Assembly (NCBI RefSeq): GCF_021768455.1
Contig: NZ_JAIZVX010000006.1
Span: 1 to 57,840 of the forward strand
Origin: Aquabacterium sp.
GTDB lineage: Bacteria > Pseudomonadota > Gammaproteobacteria > Burkholderiales > Burkholderiaceae_C
Direction: 5' to 3'
Length of the DNA stretch: 57,840 bases
A program made the position numbers and the translations under genes. Every line of letters starts with the position of its first letter. Position 1 is the stretch's first letter. Under the pieces are notes generated by a model that made no database searches, was not told where the DNA came from, and saw nothing but the letters and a program-made list of their open reading frames with translations. Below are positions 1 to 8,213 of the stretch, one piece after another.

Positions 1-123
1 CTGCGGGTAGTGCACGCGCACGCCTTCGCGCTCCAGCAGGGTGACCGCGTCCATGCCGGCGTCGGGCAGGAAGAGGTCGACCAGGCAGGTGGCGAAGAAA
101 TAGACATCGGAAGAAGCAGACAT
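1..123 (-). CDS. lutA: LutA/YkgE-type (Fe-S)-binding lactate utilisation protein, 3' end outside window
   Basis: Only the first 41 codons are present; the gene continues past the left edge. The N-terminus reads MSASSDVYFFATCLVDLFLP, followed by an AGMDAVTLLEREGV stretch. This is the characteristic start of the CCG-domain subunit LutA/LldE/YkgE, which with LutB and LutC oxidises L-lactate to pyruvate. It begins 20 bp after the stop of the rhamnulokinase gene on the same strand, so it is probably the last segment of the rhamnose operon. That makes sense chemically: the rhamnose pathway yields L-lactaldehyde and then L-lactate, which this complex would oxidise. No clear Shine-Dalgarno sequence precedes the ATG, suggesting translational coupling. 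The family is recognised from the N-terminus only. Confidence 0.8.
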   Translation of the reverse strand, partial: MSASSDVYFFATCLVDLFLPDAGMDAVTLLEREGVRVHYPQ

Positions 124-143
124 GGGCAGGAGCGTACGACGGA

Positions 144-1703
144 TCAGGCCTCGGCGGCTGCGGTCGGCAGGGCCTGTGTCCAGTTGGTGTGCAGGGAGCG
201 CAGGCGCTCCAGGGCCATGCCGCGCAAGGGCGCCACGACCTCGACAAAGGCCTCGCCCTGGGCCGCACGGCTGGCCAGGGCCTGCCCTGGCTTGCGCACC
301 ACGCGCGGTGCCTGCGCAAGCCGCCAGGCGCCACGGGCCGTGCCTTCCATCGGGTCGATGGAGCGCAGCACCTGCTGGGGGCCCAGCAAGGTGGCCAGCA
401 CGGCCAGGATCACCGGGTTGTCGGCCTGCGGTCCCTCCACGATGAGGGGGCCACGCCCCCCTACTTCCTTGGCCAGCCAGGCCGTGACCTGGCCCACGTA
501 GAGCGAGGCCAGCGTCGCGCGGATGGCCGGCGCGACCTCGTGCCAGGCGCGGGCGCTGACCACGGTCGCCGGGTCCCAGCCACGCCAGACCTGGCCGGTT
601 TCGCGCGCGAACGGCCCACCCGCCGCGGCAAAACCCGGGGTGGCCCACCACTCCTGGGCCAGCACGTCTTCCAGCACCGCCAGGGAGGCGAGACCGGGCG
701 CCGCCCCATCGCACAACTGGGCGAACTCGCGACCGGCCATGAAGCGCGCCGTGGGCACGGGCTGGCCGGCCACCGAAACGTTGACCAGTTGGTCGTGTTC
801 GGCGTGCAGCGAGGCCACGTCCCCACCGGGGGACATCAGCACCGTCCAGGTGCCCGTGGACACCAGCGTCAGGTCGCGGCCCATGTGGCGGTAACGGGCC
901 AGGCAGGCATTGCTGTCGTGCACGCCACACAGCACCTGCACATTGGCCGGCAGCCCGGTGCGGGCGGCCAGGGCGGCGCGCAGGCCGCCGAGCACCTCAT
1001 CGGCCTGGCGCACCGGTGCCAGGCGGTCGGTCAGGCCATGGCGACGCGCCCAGGGACTGGGGCCATCGGCGCGCACCGACCACAGGTGGGTGTGACAGCC
1101 CAGCGAACTGCGCTCGCTGGCTCGCACGCCGCACAACCACCAGGCCCAGTACTGGGGGTAAGGCAGCCAGTGTTCGGTGCGTGCCCAGGCCTCCGGCAGG
1201 CGGGTCTGCAGCCAGCGCAGCTGCCAGCCGGCATTGAGGCCCAGAGGCAGGTCGGGCGAACCGGTTTCGTCGAAAGGGTCGATGGCGTCGGCCTCGGCAC
1301 GGCGCAGGGCTGCGTGGCCATCCCACTCGTAGTCCATCGGCGCCATGGCCAGACCGCCCTGCAGCCAGGCCTCGTCGGCCGGTGGTGCGCCGTCTTCGGA
1401 AGGGCCCAGGGCGCAGAAGGCGGCGCCATGGGTGCTCACGACGATGCGTGCCACGCGTTCGCGCAAGGCCTCAGGCCAGGCCTGCACGCTGTCCAGCCAC
1501 CATTGGCGCAAGCGGTCCACGCCCAGGGCCAGGTAGCCCTGGGGTGCCGTGACGGCCGCGTTGTCGCTGTGAGCCTGGGTCTGCACCAGGCCCTCGGCGT
1601 CGATCAGGAGCAGCTTGGCGTGGGTCTTGCCAATGTCCACGACCATGGTCAGGTCCTGGTGGGCCGCCAGCGGCTGGATGGCGGGTGGTGTGGTCGTGGT
1701 CAT
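144..1703 (-). CDS. rhaK: FGGY-family carbohydrate kinase, probable rhamnulokinase
   Basis: A 519-residue sugar kinase of the FGGY fold, predicted to phosphorylate L-rhamnulose to L-rhamnulose 1-phosphate with ATP in the cytoplasm. The ATP-binding start is visible as a DIGKTHAK motif near residues 23-30. Further in come a substrate-side GVHDSN motif (about residue 260) and the phosphate-loop region STGTW. The open frame extends 28 codons further upstream, but the ATG at 1703 is preferred because it overlaps the mutarotase stop codon as ATGA, the usual coupling arrangement. It is closer to the alphaproteobacterial RhaK type than to enterobacterial RhaB. The operon context (rhaU, rhaQ, rhaP, rhaT, rhaS, rhaI, aldolase) supports rhamnulose as substrate. 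Confidence 0.88.
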   Translation of the reverse strand: MTTTTPPAIQPLAAHQDLTMVVDIGKTHAKLLLIDAEGLVQTQAHSDNAAVTAPQGYLALGVDRLRQWWLDSVQAWPEALRERVARIVVSTHGAAFCALGPSEDGAPPADEAWLQGGLAMAPMDYEWDGHAALRRAEADAIDPFDETGSPDLPLGLNAGWQLRWLQTRLPEAWARTEHWLPYPQYWAWWLCGVRASERSSLGCHTHLWSVRADGPSPWARRHGLTDRLAPVRQADEVLGGLRAALAARTGLPANVQVLCGVHDSNACLARYRHMGRDLTLVSTGTWTVLMSPGGDVASLHAEHDQLVNVSVAGQPVPTARFMAGREFAQLCDGAAPGLASLAVLEDVLAQEWWATPGFAAAGGPFARETGQVWRGWDPATVVSARAWHEVAPAIRATLASLYVGQVTAWLAKEVGGRGPLIVEGPQADNPVILAVLATLLGPQQVLRSIDPMEGTARGAWRLAQAPRVVRKPGQALASRAAQGEAFVEVVAPLRGMALERLRSLHTNWTQALPTAAAEA

Positions 1704-2059
1704 GGCAGGTGGAAAAGGCAAGGCAGGGGCTCGCTCACCGGCGAGCCATCGGGGTGGGTGCGCATCAGGTCGGCCATGTGGCCCCACCAGCGGCGCATGA
1801 CCGGGTGCTGGGGCAAGGCGGCCAGCCCATGCACTTCAGGGTGGCGCAGCACGGCGAAGAGCACGCTGTGTTCTTCGTCCAGGAAGATGCTGTAGTCCCG
1901 CACACCGGCGCTGCGCAGCAGCTCGACCAGCTCGGGCCAGATGGCATCGTGGCGGCGGCGGTACTCGGCCACCTGCCCCGGGTTCAGGAACATGCGGAAG
2001 GCGATCTGGTGAGAGCCTTCCTGGGGGCCCGCAGGCTGCCAAGTCGAGGGGGAGGACAT
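1700..2059 (-). CDS. rhaM: L-rhamnose mutarotase
   Basis: A 119-residue member of the small RhaM/RhaU family that interconverts alpha- and beta-L-rhamnopyranose, matching the family's usual size of about 105-115 residues plus a short N-terminal tail. Family hallmarks are visible: [12 protein letters not shown] (about 22-33), [11 protein letters not shown] (34-44) with the catalytic His, DYSIFLDEE (about 56-64), and WWGHMADLM near residue 91-99. The chosen ATG at 2059 is preceded by a G-rich Shine-Dalgarno stretch. An upstream in-frame extension was ignored because it overlaps the permease gene. It lies 14 bp downstream of the permease stop and overlaps the kinase start by 4 bp. Confidence 0.93.
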   Translation of the reverse strand: MSSPSTWQPAGPQEGSHQIAFRMFLNPGQVAEYRRRHDAIWPELVELLRSAGVRDYSIFLDEEHSVLFAVLRHPEVHGLAALPQHPVMRRWWGHMADLMRTHPDGSPVSEPLPCLFHLP

Positions 2060-2073
2060 GGGTGCGTCCCCCC

Positions 2074-3042
2074 TCAGGCGGCCTGCAGGCGCTGGCCAGG
2101 GCGGCGCAGTCGCGGCAGCACCATTGCCCCGATCAGCAAGGCGCCAATCACCATCGACATCACGATGCCCGACACATTGAGCATGCCCAGGGCAAAGGTG
2201 AAGCCCCCCAGCAGCACCGCGGCCAGCACGGTGCCGGCGATGCTCCCGCGCCCGCCTTCGATGGCCACGCCACCCAGGATCACCATGGTGACGGCATCCA
2301 GCTCCCAGCCCATGGCCAGGTTGGGGCGCGTGCTGCCGATGCGCCCCGTGAGGAGCACCGCTGCCAGGGCTGCCATGAGCCCCGCGAAGACGAACAAGCC
2401 CATGCGATAACGCTGCACGGCGATGCCCGAGAAGCGCGAGGCCACCGGGTTCAGGCCGATCGCATACAGGCGCCGCCCGTAGATGGTGGCATGCAGCCAC
2501 ACGCCCACACCCAGGGCTGCCACCACCCAGATCAGGAACTCGATGGGCACGATCAGGCTGTCGATGCCGGTGAGGTCGGCCAGGGTGCCATTGCCCAGGA
2601 AGCTCAGGGCCTCGGGGTAACCGGTGATGGCCTGGTCACCCAGCACCACCATGGCCAGGCCACGGTAGAGCGAGAGCGTGCCGATGGTGACCACGATGGA
2701 CGGCAGGCCCAGGCGCGTGACCAGCCAGCCATTGAGCGCACCGCAGGCGGCCCCGGTGGCGATGGCAGCGGCCATCATGGCGGGCACCGAAGCGCCTTGC
2801 TGCTGCACCAGGCCCATGACCAGGGAAGCCAGGGCCATGGTGGCCGCCACCGAGAGGTCGATCTCACCGGCAATGACCAACAGGGCCATGGCCAGGGCCA
2901 GCAGGCCTTTTTCAGAGAAGTTGGTCGTGCTGTCTGCCAGGGCATAGGGCGAGAGGAAGCCCTCGATGCCCAGACCAAAGCCGGCGTAGACCGCCACCAC
3001 CAGCAAGAGGAGCACCCGCTCCCAGGGGCCGAACGCGCTCAT
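2074..3042 (-). CDS. rhaQ: Rhamnose ABC transporter permease RhaQ
   Basis: A 322-residue inner-membrane permease of the ribose/rhamnose (RbsC-like) class, with about eight to ten hydrophobic segments and the conserved [16 protein letters not shown] and [19 protein letters not shown] regions. With RhaP it should form the membrane channel for L-rhamnose uptake. The start at 3042 ([14 protein letters not shown]) overlaps the stop of rhaP as ATGA. A longer upstream reading frame runs through rhaP in the wrong phase and is spurious. Two distinct permeases side by side is the arrangement known for the rhaSTPQ transporter of Rhizobium. Confidence 0.9.
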   Translation of the reverse strand: MSAFGPWERVLLLLVVAVYAGFGLGIEGFLSPYALADSTTNFSEKGLLALAMALLVIAGEIDLSVAATMALASLVMGLVQQQGASVPAMMAAAIATGAACGALNGWLVTRLGLPSIVVTIGTLSLYRGLAMVVLGDQAITGYPEALSFLGNGTLADLTGIDSLIVPIEFLIWVVAALGVGVWLHATIYGRRLYAIGLNPVASRFSGIAVQRYRMGLFVFAGLMAALAAVLLTGRIGSTRPNLAMGWELDAVTMVILGGVAIEGGRGSIAGTVLAAVLLGGFTFALGMLNVSGIVMSMVIGALLIGAMVLPRLRRPGQRLQAA

Positions 3043-4088
3043 GCTTTTGCTCCTTCCGTGACCATCTGTGTGGCCAGTTCGGGGCGTACACCCGCGCCCC
3101 CTTTGTCGGTTCGTTCCAGGATCTGGCGGCCACCCAGGCGACCGGCCCGCGCGTTCAGCGCCACCGAAGCCAGGATCACGGCGCCTGCAATCGCCTGCTG
3201 CCAGAAGGGCGAGACCTGGATCACCGGCAAGGCCCCATTGATCACGCCGATGAACAGCACACCCAGCAGCGCCCCGGTGACGGATCCCACGCCCCCGCCG
3301 ATGCTCACGCCGCCGATCACACAGGCCGCGATCACGGTCAGCTCGTAGCCACTGGCCAGCTCGGTGAAGGCGATGGCGTAACGCCCCACCCACAGCAGCC
3401 CACCGATCCCGGCCAGCAGGCCAGACAGGGTGTAGACCATCATCAGGCGGCGGTCGACCGGGATGCCGATCACCGCGGCCGCATGCGGGTTCCCGCCATA
3501 GGCATAGAGATCGCGCCCTTCACGGCGCCAGTGCAGCAGCCAATAGGCGGCCAGCGCAGCCAGCACCGCACAGCCCACCAGGGCCGGCACGCCCAGCCAC
3601 TCGAGGCGGGGCAGCCCCTTGATGGCGGGGTGGATGTCCTGCTCCGACATCCAGGCCCCACCGCTCACCACGAAGATGGCGCCGCGGTAGGCCGACATGG
3701 TGCCCAGGGTCACGACGATGGAGGGCAGCTTGAAGCGCGTGATCAACCAGCCATTGACCGCACCCAGCAGCGCGCCCAGCACCGCTGCCATCAGCAGCAG
3801 GCCAGGCAGGCCCAGCCAGGGGGCGGCACGGCCCGCCAGGGCGCACAACATGCCGGTCAGGGCCAGGTTGGATGCCACCGAGAGGTCCACCCCCCGCGTG
3901 AGCAGCACCAGCATCTGGCCCATCACCAGCAGCACCAGGATGGACGAGTCGTTCGCCACATCCAGCACCGTGCGCCAGCTCAGGAAGACGGGAGCGCGCC
4001 AGCCCACGGCCAGCGCGATCACCACAACGATGGCCAGCAGCGCGGTCTCGCGCCGCGTGGCCCAGTGTTTCAGGGTTTGCGCGTTCAT
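3039..4088 (-). CDS. rhaP: Rhamnose ABC transporter permease RhaP
   Basis: A 349-residue RbsC-like permease, the partner of RhaQ. It has a long hydrophobic core with GQMLVLLTRGVDLSVASNLA (about 56-75) and PSIVVTLGTMSAYRGAIFVV, typical of sugar permeases of the CUT2 class. The C-terminal 35 residues are charged and probably cytoplasmic. It overlaps the ATPase gene upstream and rhaQ downstream by 4 bp each (ATGA), so transporter subunits are translationally coupled. Confidence 0.9.
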   Translation of the reverse strand: MNAQTLKHWATRRETALLAIVVVIALAVGWRAPVFLSWRTVLDVANDSSILVLLVMGQMLVLLTRGVDLSVASNLALTGMLCALAGRAAPWLGLPGLLLMAAVLGALLGAVNGWLITRFKLPSIVVTLGTMSAYRGAIFVVSGGAWMSEQDIHPAIKGLPRLEWLGVPALVGCAVLAALAAYWLLHWRREGRDLYAYGGNPHAAAVIGIPVDRRLMMVYTLSGLLAGIGGLLWVGRYAIAFTELASGYELTVIAACVIGGVSIGGGVGSVTGALLGVLFIGVINGALPVIQVSPFWQQAIAGAVILASVALNARAGRLGGRQILERTDKGGAGVRPELATQMVTEGAKA

Positions 4089-5749
4089 GCCGCGTACTCC
4101 TCACCTGGCTCGGCGGTCAGGCCGAGCACATCCTTGTCACCCGGCAGCGGCGTGGCCGCCACCTCTTTCAGGTCCATGCCGTGCAGGTGGCCAGCCTTGG
4201 CCGCATGCAGACCCGATGCCGCGGCCACGATGGTCTCGGCATCCATGTCGGGGCGGGCGTAGGCCTCGACCACACGCCCCCGCTTCATCACCAGCACGCG
4301 GTGCGCCAGGTTCATCACCTCCGGCAGTTCCGACGAGACCAGGATGACCGACAGGCCCTCCTTCACCATCTCGGCGATCAGCTCGTAGACGGCCTGCTTG
4401 GCCCCCACGTCGATGCCCTTGGTCGGCTCGTCGAGGATGACGATGCGCGGGTTCAGGCCCAGCCACTTGCCGATGATCACCTTCTGCTGGTTGCCACCCG
4501 AGAGGCCGGACAACAGCGTGTCCTGCGACGCGGTCTTCACCTTGAGCCGGGCCGTCAGGGCCTGAGCAAAGCGGGTCTCGCGGGCATGGCTCAACCAAGG
4601 TCCCCGCGCCAGACCGGCCAGGCCCGCCAGCGTGAAGTTGTGCAGCACCGACATGCCCAGGATGCCACCCTGGCGCTGGCGCTCTTCGGGCACGTAGGCG
4701 ATGCCGGCCTGGATGGCATCGGTGGGACGGCGAACGTGGAGCTTCTGCCCGGCCAGCGTGACCTCGCCCCGGGCCTGCGGATTCAGGCCCATCAGGGCCA
4801 GCATGGCCTCGCTGCGCCCCGATCCCACCAGGCCATAAAAGCCCAGGATCTCGCCACGGCGCAGGTCGAAGTTCACGTCGGCGAACTCGCTGGGGTGGCT
4901 CAGCCCCCGCACCGACAGCAGCACGTCGCCCACCGTGTCGGGCACCGCCGGGTAGATCTGTTCAATGGCCCGGCCCGCCATCATGTGAACCAGATCGGGC
5001 TCGGTGGCCTCCCCCACCTTGCCCTGCCCCACCGTGGCACCGTCACGCAGCACCACATAGCGGTCGCACACGGCAAAGATCTCGTCGAACTTGTGCGTGA
5101 TGAACAGCACCGCCACGCCCTGGGCCTTGAGCCCGCGCACGATGCCGTAGAAATCACGGATCTCCTGTTGAGACAGGGCCGCCGTGGGCTCGTCCAGGAT
5201 CACCACACGAGCCTGTTGCGACAGCGCACGGGCGATCTCGATCAGGTGGCGCTGCGCCAGGCTGAGCTCGGAGACCGGCGTGGTCGCCACAAAGCCTGCG
5301 CCCACCTGGTCCAGCACCTGCTGGGCCTCACGGTTCATGCGCCGCCAGTCCACCAGCCCACCGGGGCCAGTGGGCTGGCGCCCCACGAAGATGTTTTCGG
5401 CCGCACTCAGGGCCTCGAACATCACCGTTTCCTGGTGCACGGCCACGATGCCCGCAGCCTGCGAGGCCTGTGCCTGGTGGAAACGCAGGGGCTGCCCACC
5501 CAGGGTCAGGCTGCCCTCATCGGGGGCGTGCACCCCCGTGAGCGTCTTGACCAGGGTGGACTTGCCCGCCCCGTTTTCGCCAATCAGGGCCAGCACCTCG
5601 CCAGCGTGCAGGTCAAGGTCGACCCCGCGCAGGGCATGGGTCGGGCCAAAGCGCTTGTGCACACCACGCAGTTGCAACAAAGGCTGCGAGGGCTGCGGGA
5701 TGGGCGAGGCAGCAGGCTGCACCGCAGCCAGGAAGTCAGGGGCGTTCAT
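4085..5749 (-). CDS. rhaT: Rhamnose ABC transporter ATP-binding protein RhaT (two nucleotide-binding domains)
   Basis: A 554-residue CUT2-type ATPase with two tandem nucleotide-binding domains. The first has Walker A GENGAGKST at residues 58-66, a degenerate signature beginning LSLAQR and Walker B VVILDEP. The second has a degenerate P-loop (GLVGSGRSE), a good LSGGNQQK signature and Walker B IVILDEP. This asymmetry is usual for RbsA/RhaT-like proteins. A 25-residue proline-rich N-terminal extension and roughly 40 extra C-terminal residues are longer than common homologues. It should energise rhamnose import with RhaP, RhaQ and RhaS. It starts 21 bp after the rhaS stop and overlaps rhaP by 4 bp. 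Confidence 0.92.
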   Translation of the reverse strand: MNAPDFLAAVQPAASPIPQPSQPLLQLRGVHKRFGPTHALRGVDLDLHAGEVLALIGENGAGKSTLVKTLTGVHAPDEGSLTLGGQPLRFHQAQASQAAGIVAVHQETVMFEALSAAENIFVGRQPTGPGGLVDWRRMNREAQQVLDQVGAGFVATTPVSELSLAQRHLIEIARALSQQARVVILDEPTAALSQQEIRDFYGIVRGLKAQGVAVLFITHKFDEIFAVCDRYVVLRDGATVGQGKVGEATEPDLVHMMAGRAIEQIYPAVPDTVGDVLLSVRGLSHPSEFADVNFDLRRGEILGFYGLVGSGRSEAMLALMGLNPQARGEVTLAGQKLHVRRPTDAIQAGIAYVPEERQRQGGILGMSVLHNFTLAGLAGLARGPWLSHARETRFAQALTARLKVKTASQDTLLSGLSGGNQQKVIIGKWLGLNPRIVILDEPTKGIDVGAKQAVYELIAEMVKEGLSVILVSSELPEVMNLAHRVLVMKRGRVVEAYARPDMDAETIVAAASGLHAAKAGHLHGMDLKEVAATPLPGDKDVLGLTAEPGEEYAA

Positions 5750-5770
5750 GGGCGCAAGACCTCGGGGTCG

Positions 5771-6766
5771 TCAGAAGATCTTGGCGAAGCGTTCGACGTT
5801 GCTGGCGTCGTAGGTGAAGGGCTCGGACATGGCCGCTTCCTTCTGTGCGTCCAGCTTGACCTTGCCCACGCGGCCCAGCGACACGGTCTCACCCGCCACG
5901 CCCTTGACCGTGCCCTTGACGAACTGGTGTGCGACATACACGGCCGAGTAGCCCAGGTCGATGGGGTTCCAGATGGCAAAGTTCTTCACCGCACCGTTCT
6001 TGACGTGGCCAGCCATCTCGGAGGGCAGGCCCAGACCGGTCACGAACACGCTGCCGACCTTCTTGTCGTCCTGCACGGCCTTGGCCGCTGCGGCCACGCC
6101 CACCGTGGTCGGGGCCACCACGGCCTTCAGGTTGGGAAAGCTCTTGAACAGACCCTGGGCTTCGCGGTAGCTCTTGTCGGTCTGGTCATCGCCATAGACC
6201 ACGCTGACCAGCTTGATGTTGGCGTAGGCCGGGGTGGCCAGCACCTTCTTCATCTCGCCAATCCAGATGTTCTGGTTGGTGGCCTGGGCCGTGGCCGACA
6301 GCACGGCGATCTCGCCACCCTGCGGTGCGACGTCACGCGCCATGCGCACCAGCTTCTCGCCGATCAGGGCGTTGGACGAAGGGGCCAGGTGCATCAGGCG
6401 GCCATCGGGGCGGATGGCCGAGTCGAAGGTGATGACCTTGATGCCGCGCTTCATGGCCTTTTGCGTCACAGGCACCAGGGCATCCGGGTCGTTGGCCGAG
6501 ATGATGATGGCCTTGACGTTCTGGGCGATCAGCGAGTTGATCACCTCGATCTGACCTTCGGCCGTGGCCTTGGCCGGGCCGGTGTAGATGATCTCGACGT
6601 CCTTGAGTTCCTTGGCTGCGTCGAGCGCCCCCTGGTGGGCCGCATCGAAGAAGCCGCTGCCCAGGCTCTTGACCACCAGGGCGATCTTGTCGGCCGCGAA
6701 AGCGGGGCTGACGGCGGTGACGGCCAGGCTCATGCCCAGCAGGATGTGACGTGCTGTGTGCTTCAT
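5771..6766 (-). CDS. rhaS: Rhamnose-binding periplasmic protein RhaS
   Basis: A 331-residue type I periplasmic binding protein. The first 24 residues form a clear Sec signal peptide with an Ala-x-Ala cleavage site (SPAFA, then ADKIALVVKSLG). The mature part carries the sugar-binding family signatures VKSLGSGFFDAAHQG, IIISANDPDALVP and VITFDSAIRPDGR. It delivers L-rhamnose to RhaPQT. It is separated from rhaI by about 150 bp containing two perfect stem-loops, which may adjust the amount of this protein relative to the enzymes. The name denotes the transport protein of the rhizobial system, not the AraC regulator RhaS of E. coli. Confidence 0.93.
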   Translation of the reverse strand: MKHTARHILLGMSLAVTAVSPAFAADKIALVVKSLGSGFFDAAHQGALDAAKELKDVEIIYTGPAKATAEGQIEVINSLIAQNVKAIIISANDPDALVPVTQKAMKRGIKVITFDSAIRPDGRLMHLAPSSNALIGEKLVRMARDVAPQGGEIAVLSATAQATNQNIWIGEMKKVLATPAYANIKLVSVVYGDDQTDKSYREAQGLFKSFPNLKAVVAPTTVGVAAAAKAVQDDKKVGSVFVTGLGLPSEMAGHVKNGAVKNFAIWNPIDLGYSAVYVAHQFVKGTVKGVAGETVSLGRVGKVKLDAQKEAAMSEPFTYDASNVERFAKIF

Positions 6767-6798
6767 GGTCTCTTGTCTCCTCTACGGGGGGGGTCGGC

Positions 6799-6817
6799 GC
6801 CGGACACCACGTCCGGC
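6799..6817 (-). promoter_or_regulatory. Intercistronic stem-loop between rhaI and rhaS
   Basis: GCCGGAC (6799-6805) and GTCCGGC (6811-6817) form a perfect 7-bp stem with a 5-nt loop, 33 bp upstream of the rhaS start. No U-run follows on the minus strand, so it is not a typical intrinsic terminator. An mRNA-stability or partial-attenuation role is inference. Confidence 0.45.
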
Positions 6818-6870
6818 CCTGACCGACAGCCTCATCGGCCGCGATGGCACCAGGGCTGGGGCTTCACACG

Positions 6871-6886
6871 CCCGGCTCAAGCCGGG
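6871..6886 (-). promoter_or_regulatory. Second intercistronic stem-loop, just after rhaI
   Basis: CCCGGC (6871-6876) and GCCGGG (6881-6886) form a 6-bp GC stem with a TCAA loop, 30 bp past the rhaI stop codon. There is no U-tract. Together with the stem at 6799 it gives two hairpins in an intergenic space of 150 bp, the longest gap in an otherwise overlapping operon. Confidence 0.45.
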
Positions 6887-6916
6887 TCGGGAATGGGTTG
6901 CGGGAAAGGCCGGCGA

Positions 6917-8206
6917 TCAGACGATGCCGCCGCCACCGCCGCGCACGGCCGGGCGCTCCGCCGCCACGCGGGTGCGGTAGCCACTGGCACGGTAGAGCGA
7001 CAGCGGGTCGATGGCCGCGCCCACATCCAGGCGGGCACGCTGCAGGATGGGGGTCACATCGGTCTGGAAAGCCGCCTTGAGCAGCTGCGAGCAAGCCAGG
7101 GCGTCGTTGCCGTCCTGCGCCGCGTCCAGGGCCACGCGGTCGACCAGCAGGGCCTGGGCGTAGCTGCGCTGCACCTGGATGGCGCTGGTCATCAGGCTCT
7201 CGATCGGGTCGGTCACGTTGTGGCTCTGGTCCAGCATGTAGGCGGGCTCGAAGCCAGGCACCTGCTCGTGGGCCGCGGCCACCAGCTCGTTGAACACCAG
7301 GAAGAGGCGGTAGGGCGACACGCTGCCGGCGTCCAGATCGTCGTCGCCGTACTTGCTGTCGTTGAAGTGGAAACCGGCCAGCTTGCCCGAAGCAATCAGG
7401 CGCGCCACGATCAGCTCGATGTTGACGTTGGGGGCATGGTGGCCCAGGTCGACCAGGCTTTGCGCCTTGGGGCCCAGCGCCACGGCGGCCATGTAGCTGC
7501 TGCCCCAGTCCTGAATGACGGTGCTGTAGAAGGCCGGCTCGCAGATCTTGTGTTCCAGGAACATGCGCCAGTCACCGGGCAGCGCGGCGTAGATCTCGCG
7601 GCTGCTTTCCAGGTAGCGCTCGAAGGCGCGACGGAAGTGCTGTTGGCCGGGGAAGTTGCTGCCGTCACCGATCCACACCGTCAGGGCCTTGGAGCCGATG
7701 GCCTGGCCGATCTCGATGCACTCGATGTTGTGGGCCACGGCCTGGGCGCGCACGGCCGCATCGGTGTGGGTCAGGCTGCCGAACTTGTAGCTGCCGGCCT
7801 GGCCGGGCTGGTCGGAGAAGGTGTTGGAGTTGATGGCATCGAAGCCCAGGCCCATGCTGGCAGCCACCTGGCGCAGCTCGCCCCAGTCATTGGTCTTGTC
7901 CCATGGGATGTGCAGGGACACGGTGGGCGTGGCGCGCGTCAGCTGGTGGATCACGCCGCAGTCCTGCAGCTTGTCGAACACATGGCGCGGTTCGCCCTGG
8001 CCGGGGAAGCGCGCAAAGCGCGTGCCGCCGGTGCCGACGCCCCAGCTGGGCACCGCCACCCCGAAGGTGGCCACCTTGGCGCGCACGGCCTCGATGTCGA
8101 TGCCACGGCGGGCCAGCTGGTCCCCCAGGTGTTCGTAGTCGTACTGCACCTCGCGCTGCAGCTTGTCGTTGTGGGCCGCAATGAGGCCGGTGTCGATGGT
8201 GTTCAT
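6917..8206 (-). CDS. rhaI: L-rhamnose isomerase
   Basis: A 429-residue TIM-barrel isomerase converting L-rhamnose to L-rhamnulose, of the rhizobial/pseudomonad RhaI type rather than E. coli RhaA. Metal-binding and catalytic stretches are visible: VSLHIPWDKTNDWGELR (about residue 100), LGHHAPNVNIE (about 253-263), GFHFNDSKYGDDDLDAGS (about 280-297) and MLDQSHNVTDPIESLM (about 325-340). The ATG at 8206 lies 7 bp after the aldolase/dehydrogenase stop. It ends in a short glycine-rich tail. The length is normal for the family. Confidence 0.93.
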   Translation of the reverse strand: MNTIDTGLIAAHNDKLQREVQYDYEHLGDQLARRGIDIEAVRAKVATFGVAVPSWGVGTGGTRFARFPGQGEPRHVFDKLQDCGVIHQLTRATPTVSLHIPWDKTNDWGELRQVAASMGLGFDAINSNTFSDQPGQAGSYKFGSLTHTDAAVRAQAVAHNIECIEIGQAIGSKALTVWIGDGSNFPGQQHFRRAFERYLESSREIYAALPGDWRMFLEHKICEPAFYSTVIQDWGSSYMAAVALGPKAQSLVDLGHHAPNVNIELIVARLIASGKLAGFHFNDSKYGDDDLDAGSVSPYRLFLVFNELVAAAHEQVPGFEPAYMLDQSHNVTDPIESLMTSAIQVQRSYAQALLVDRVALDAAQDGNDALACSQLLKAAFQTDVTPILQRARLDVGAAIDPLSLYRASGYRTRVAAERPAVRGGGGGIV

Positions 8207-8213
8207 GGTGGTC

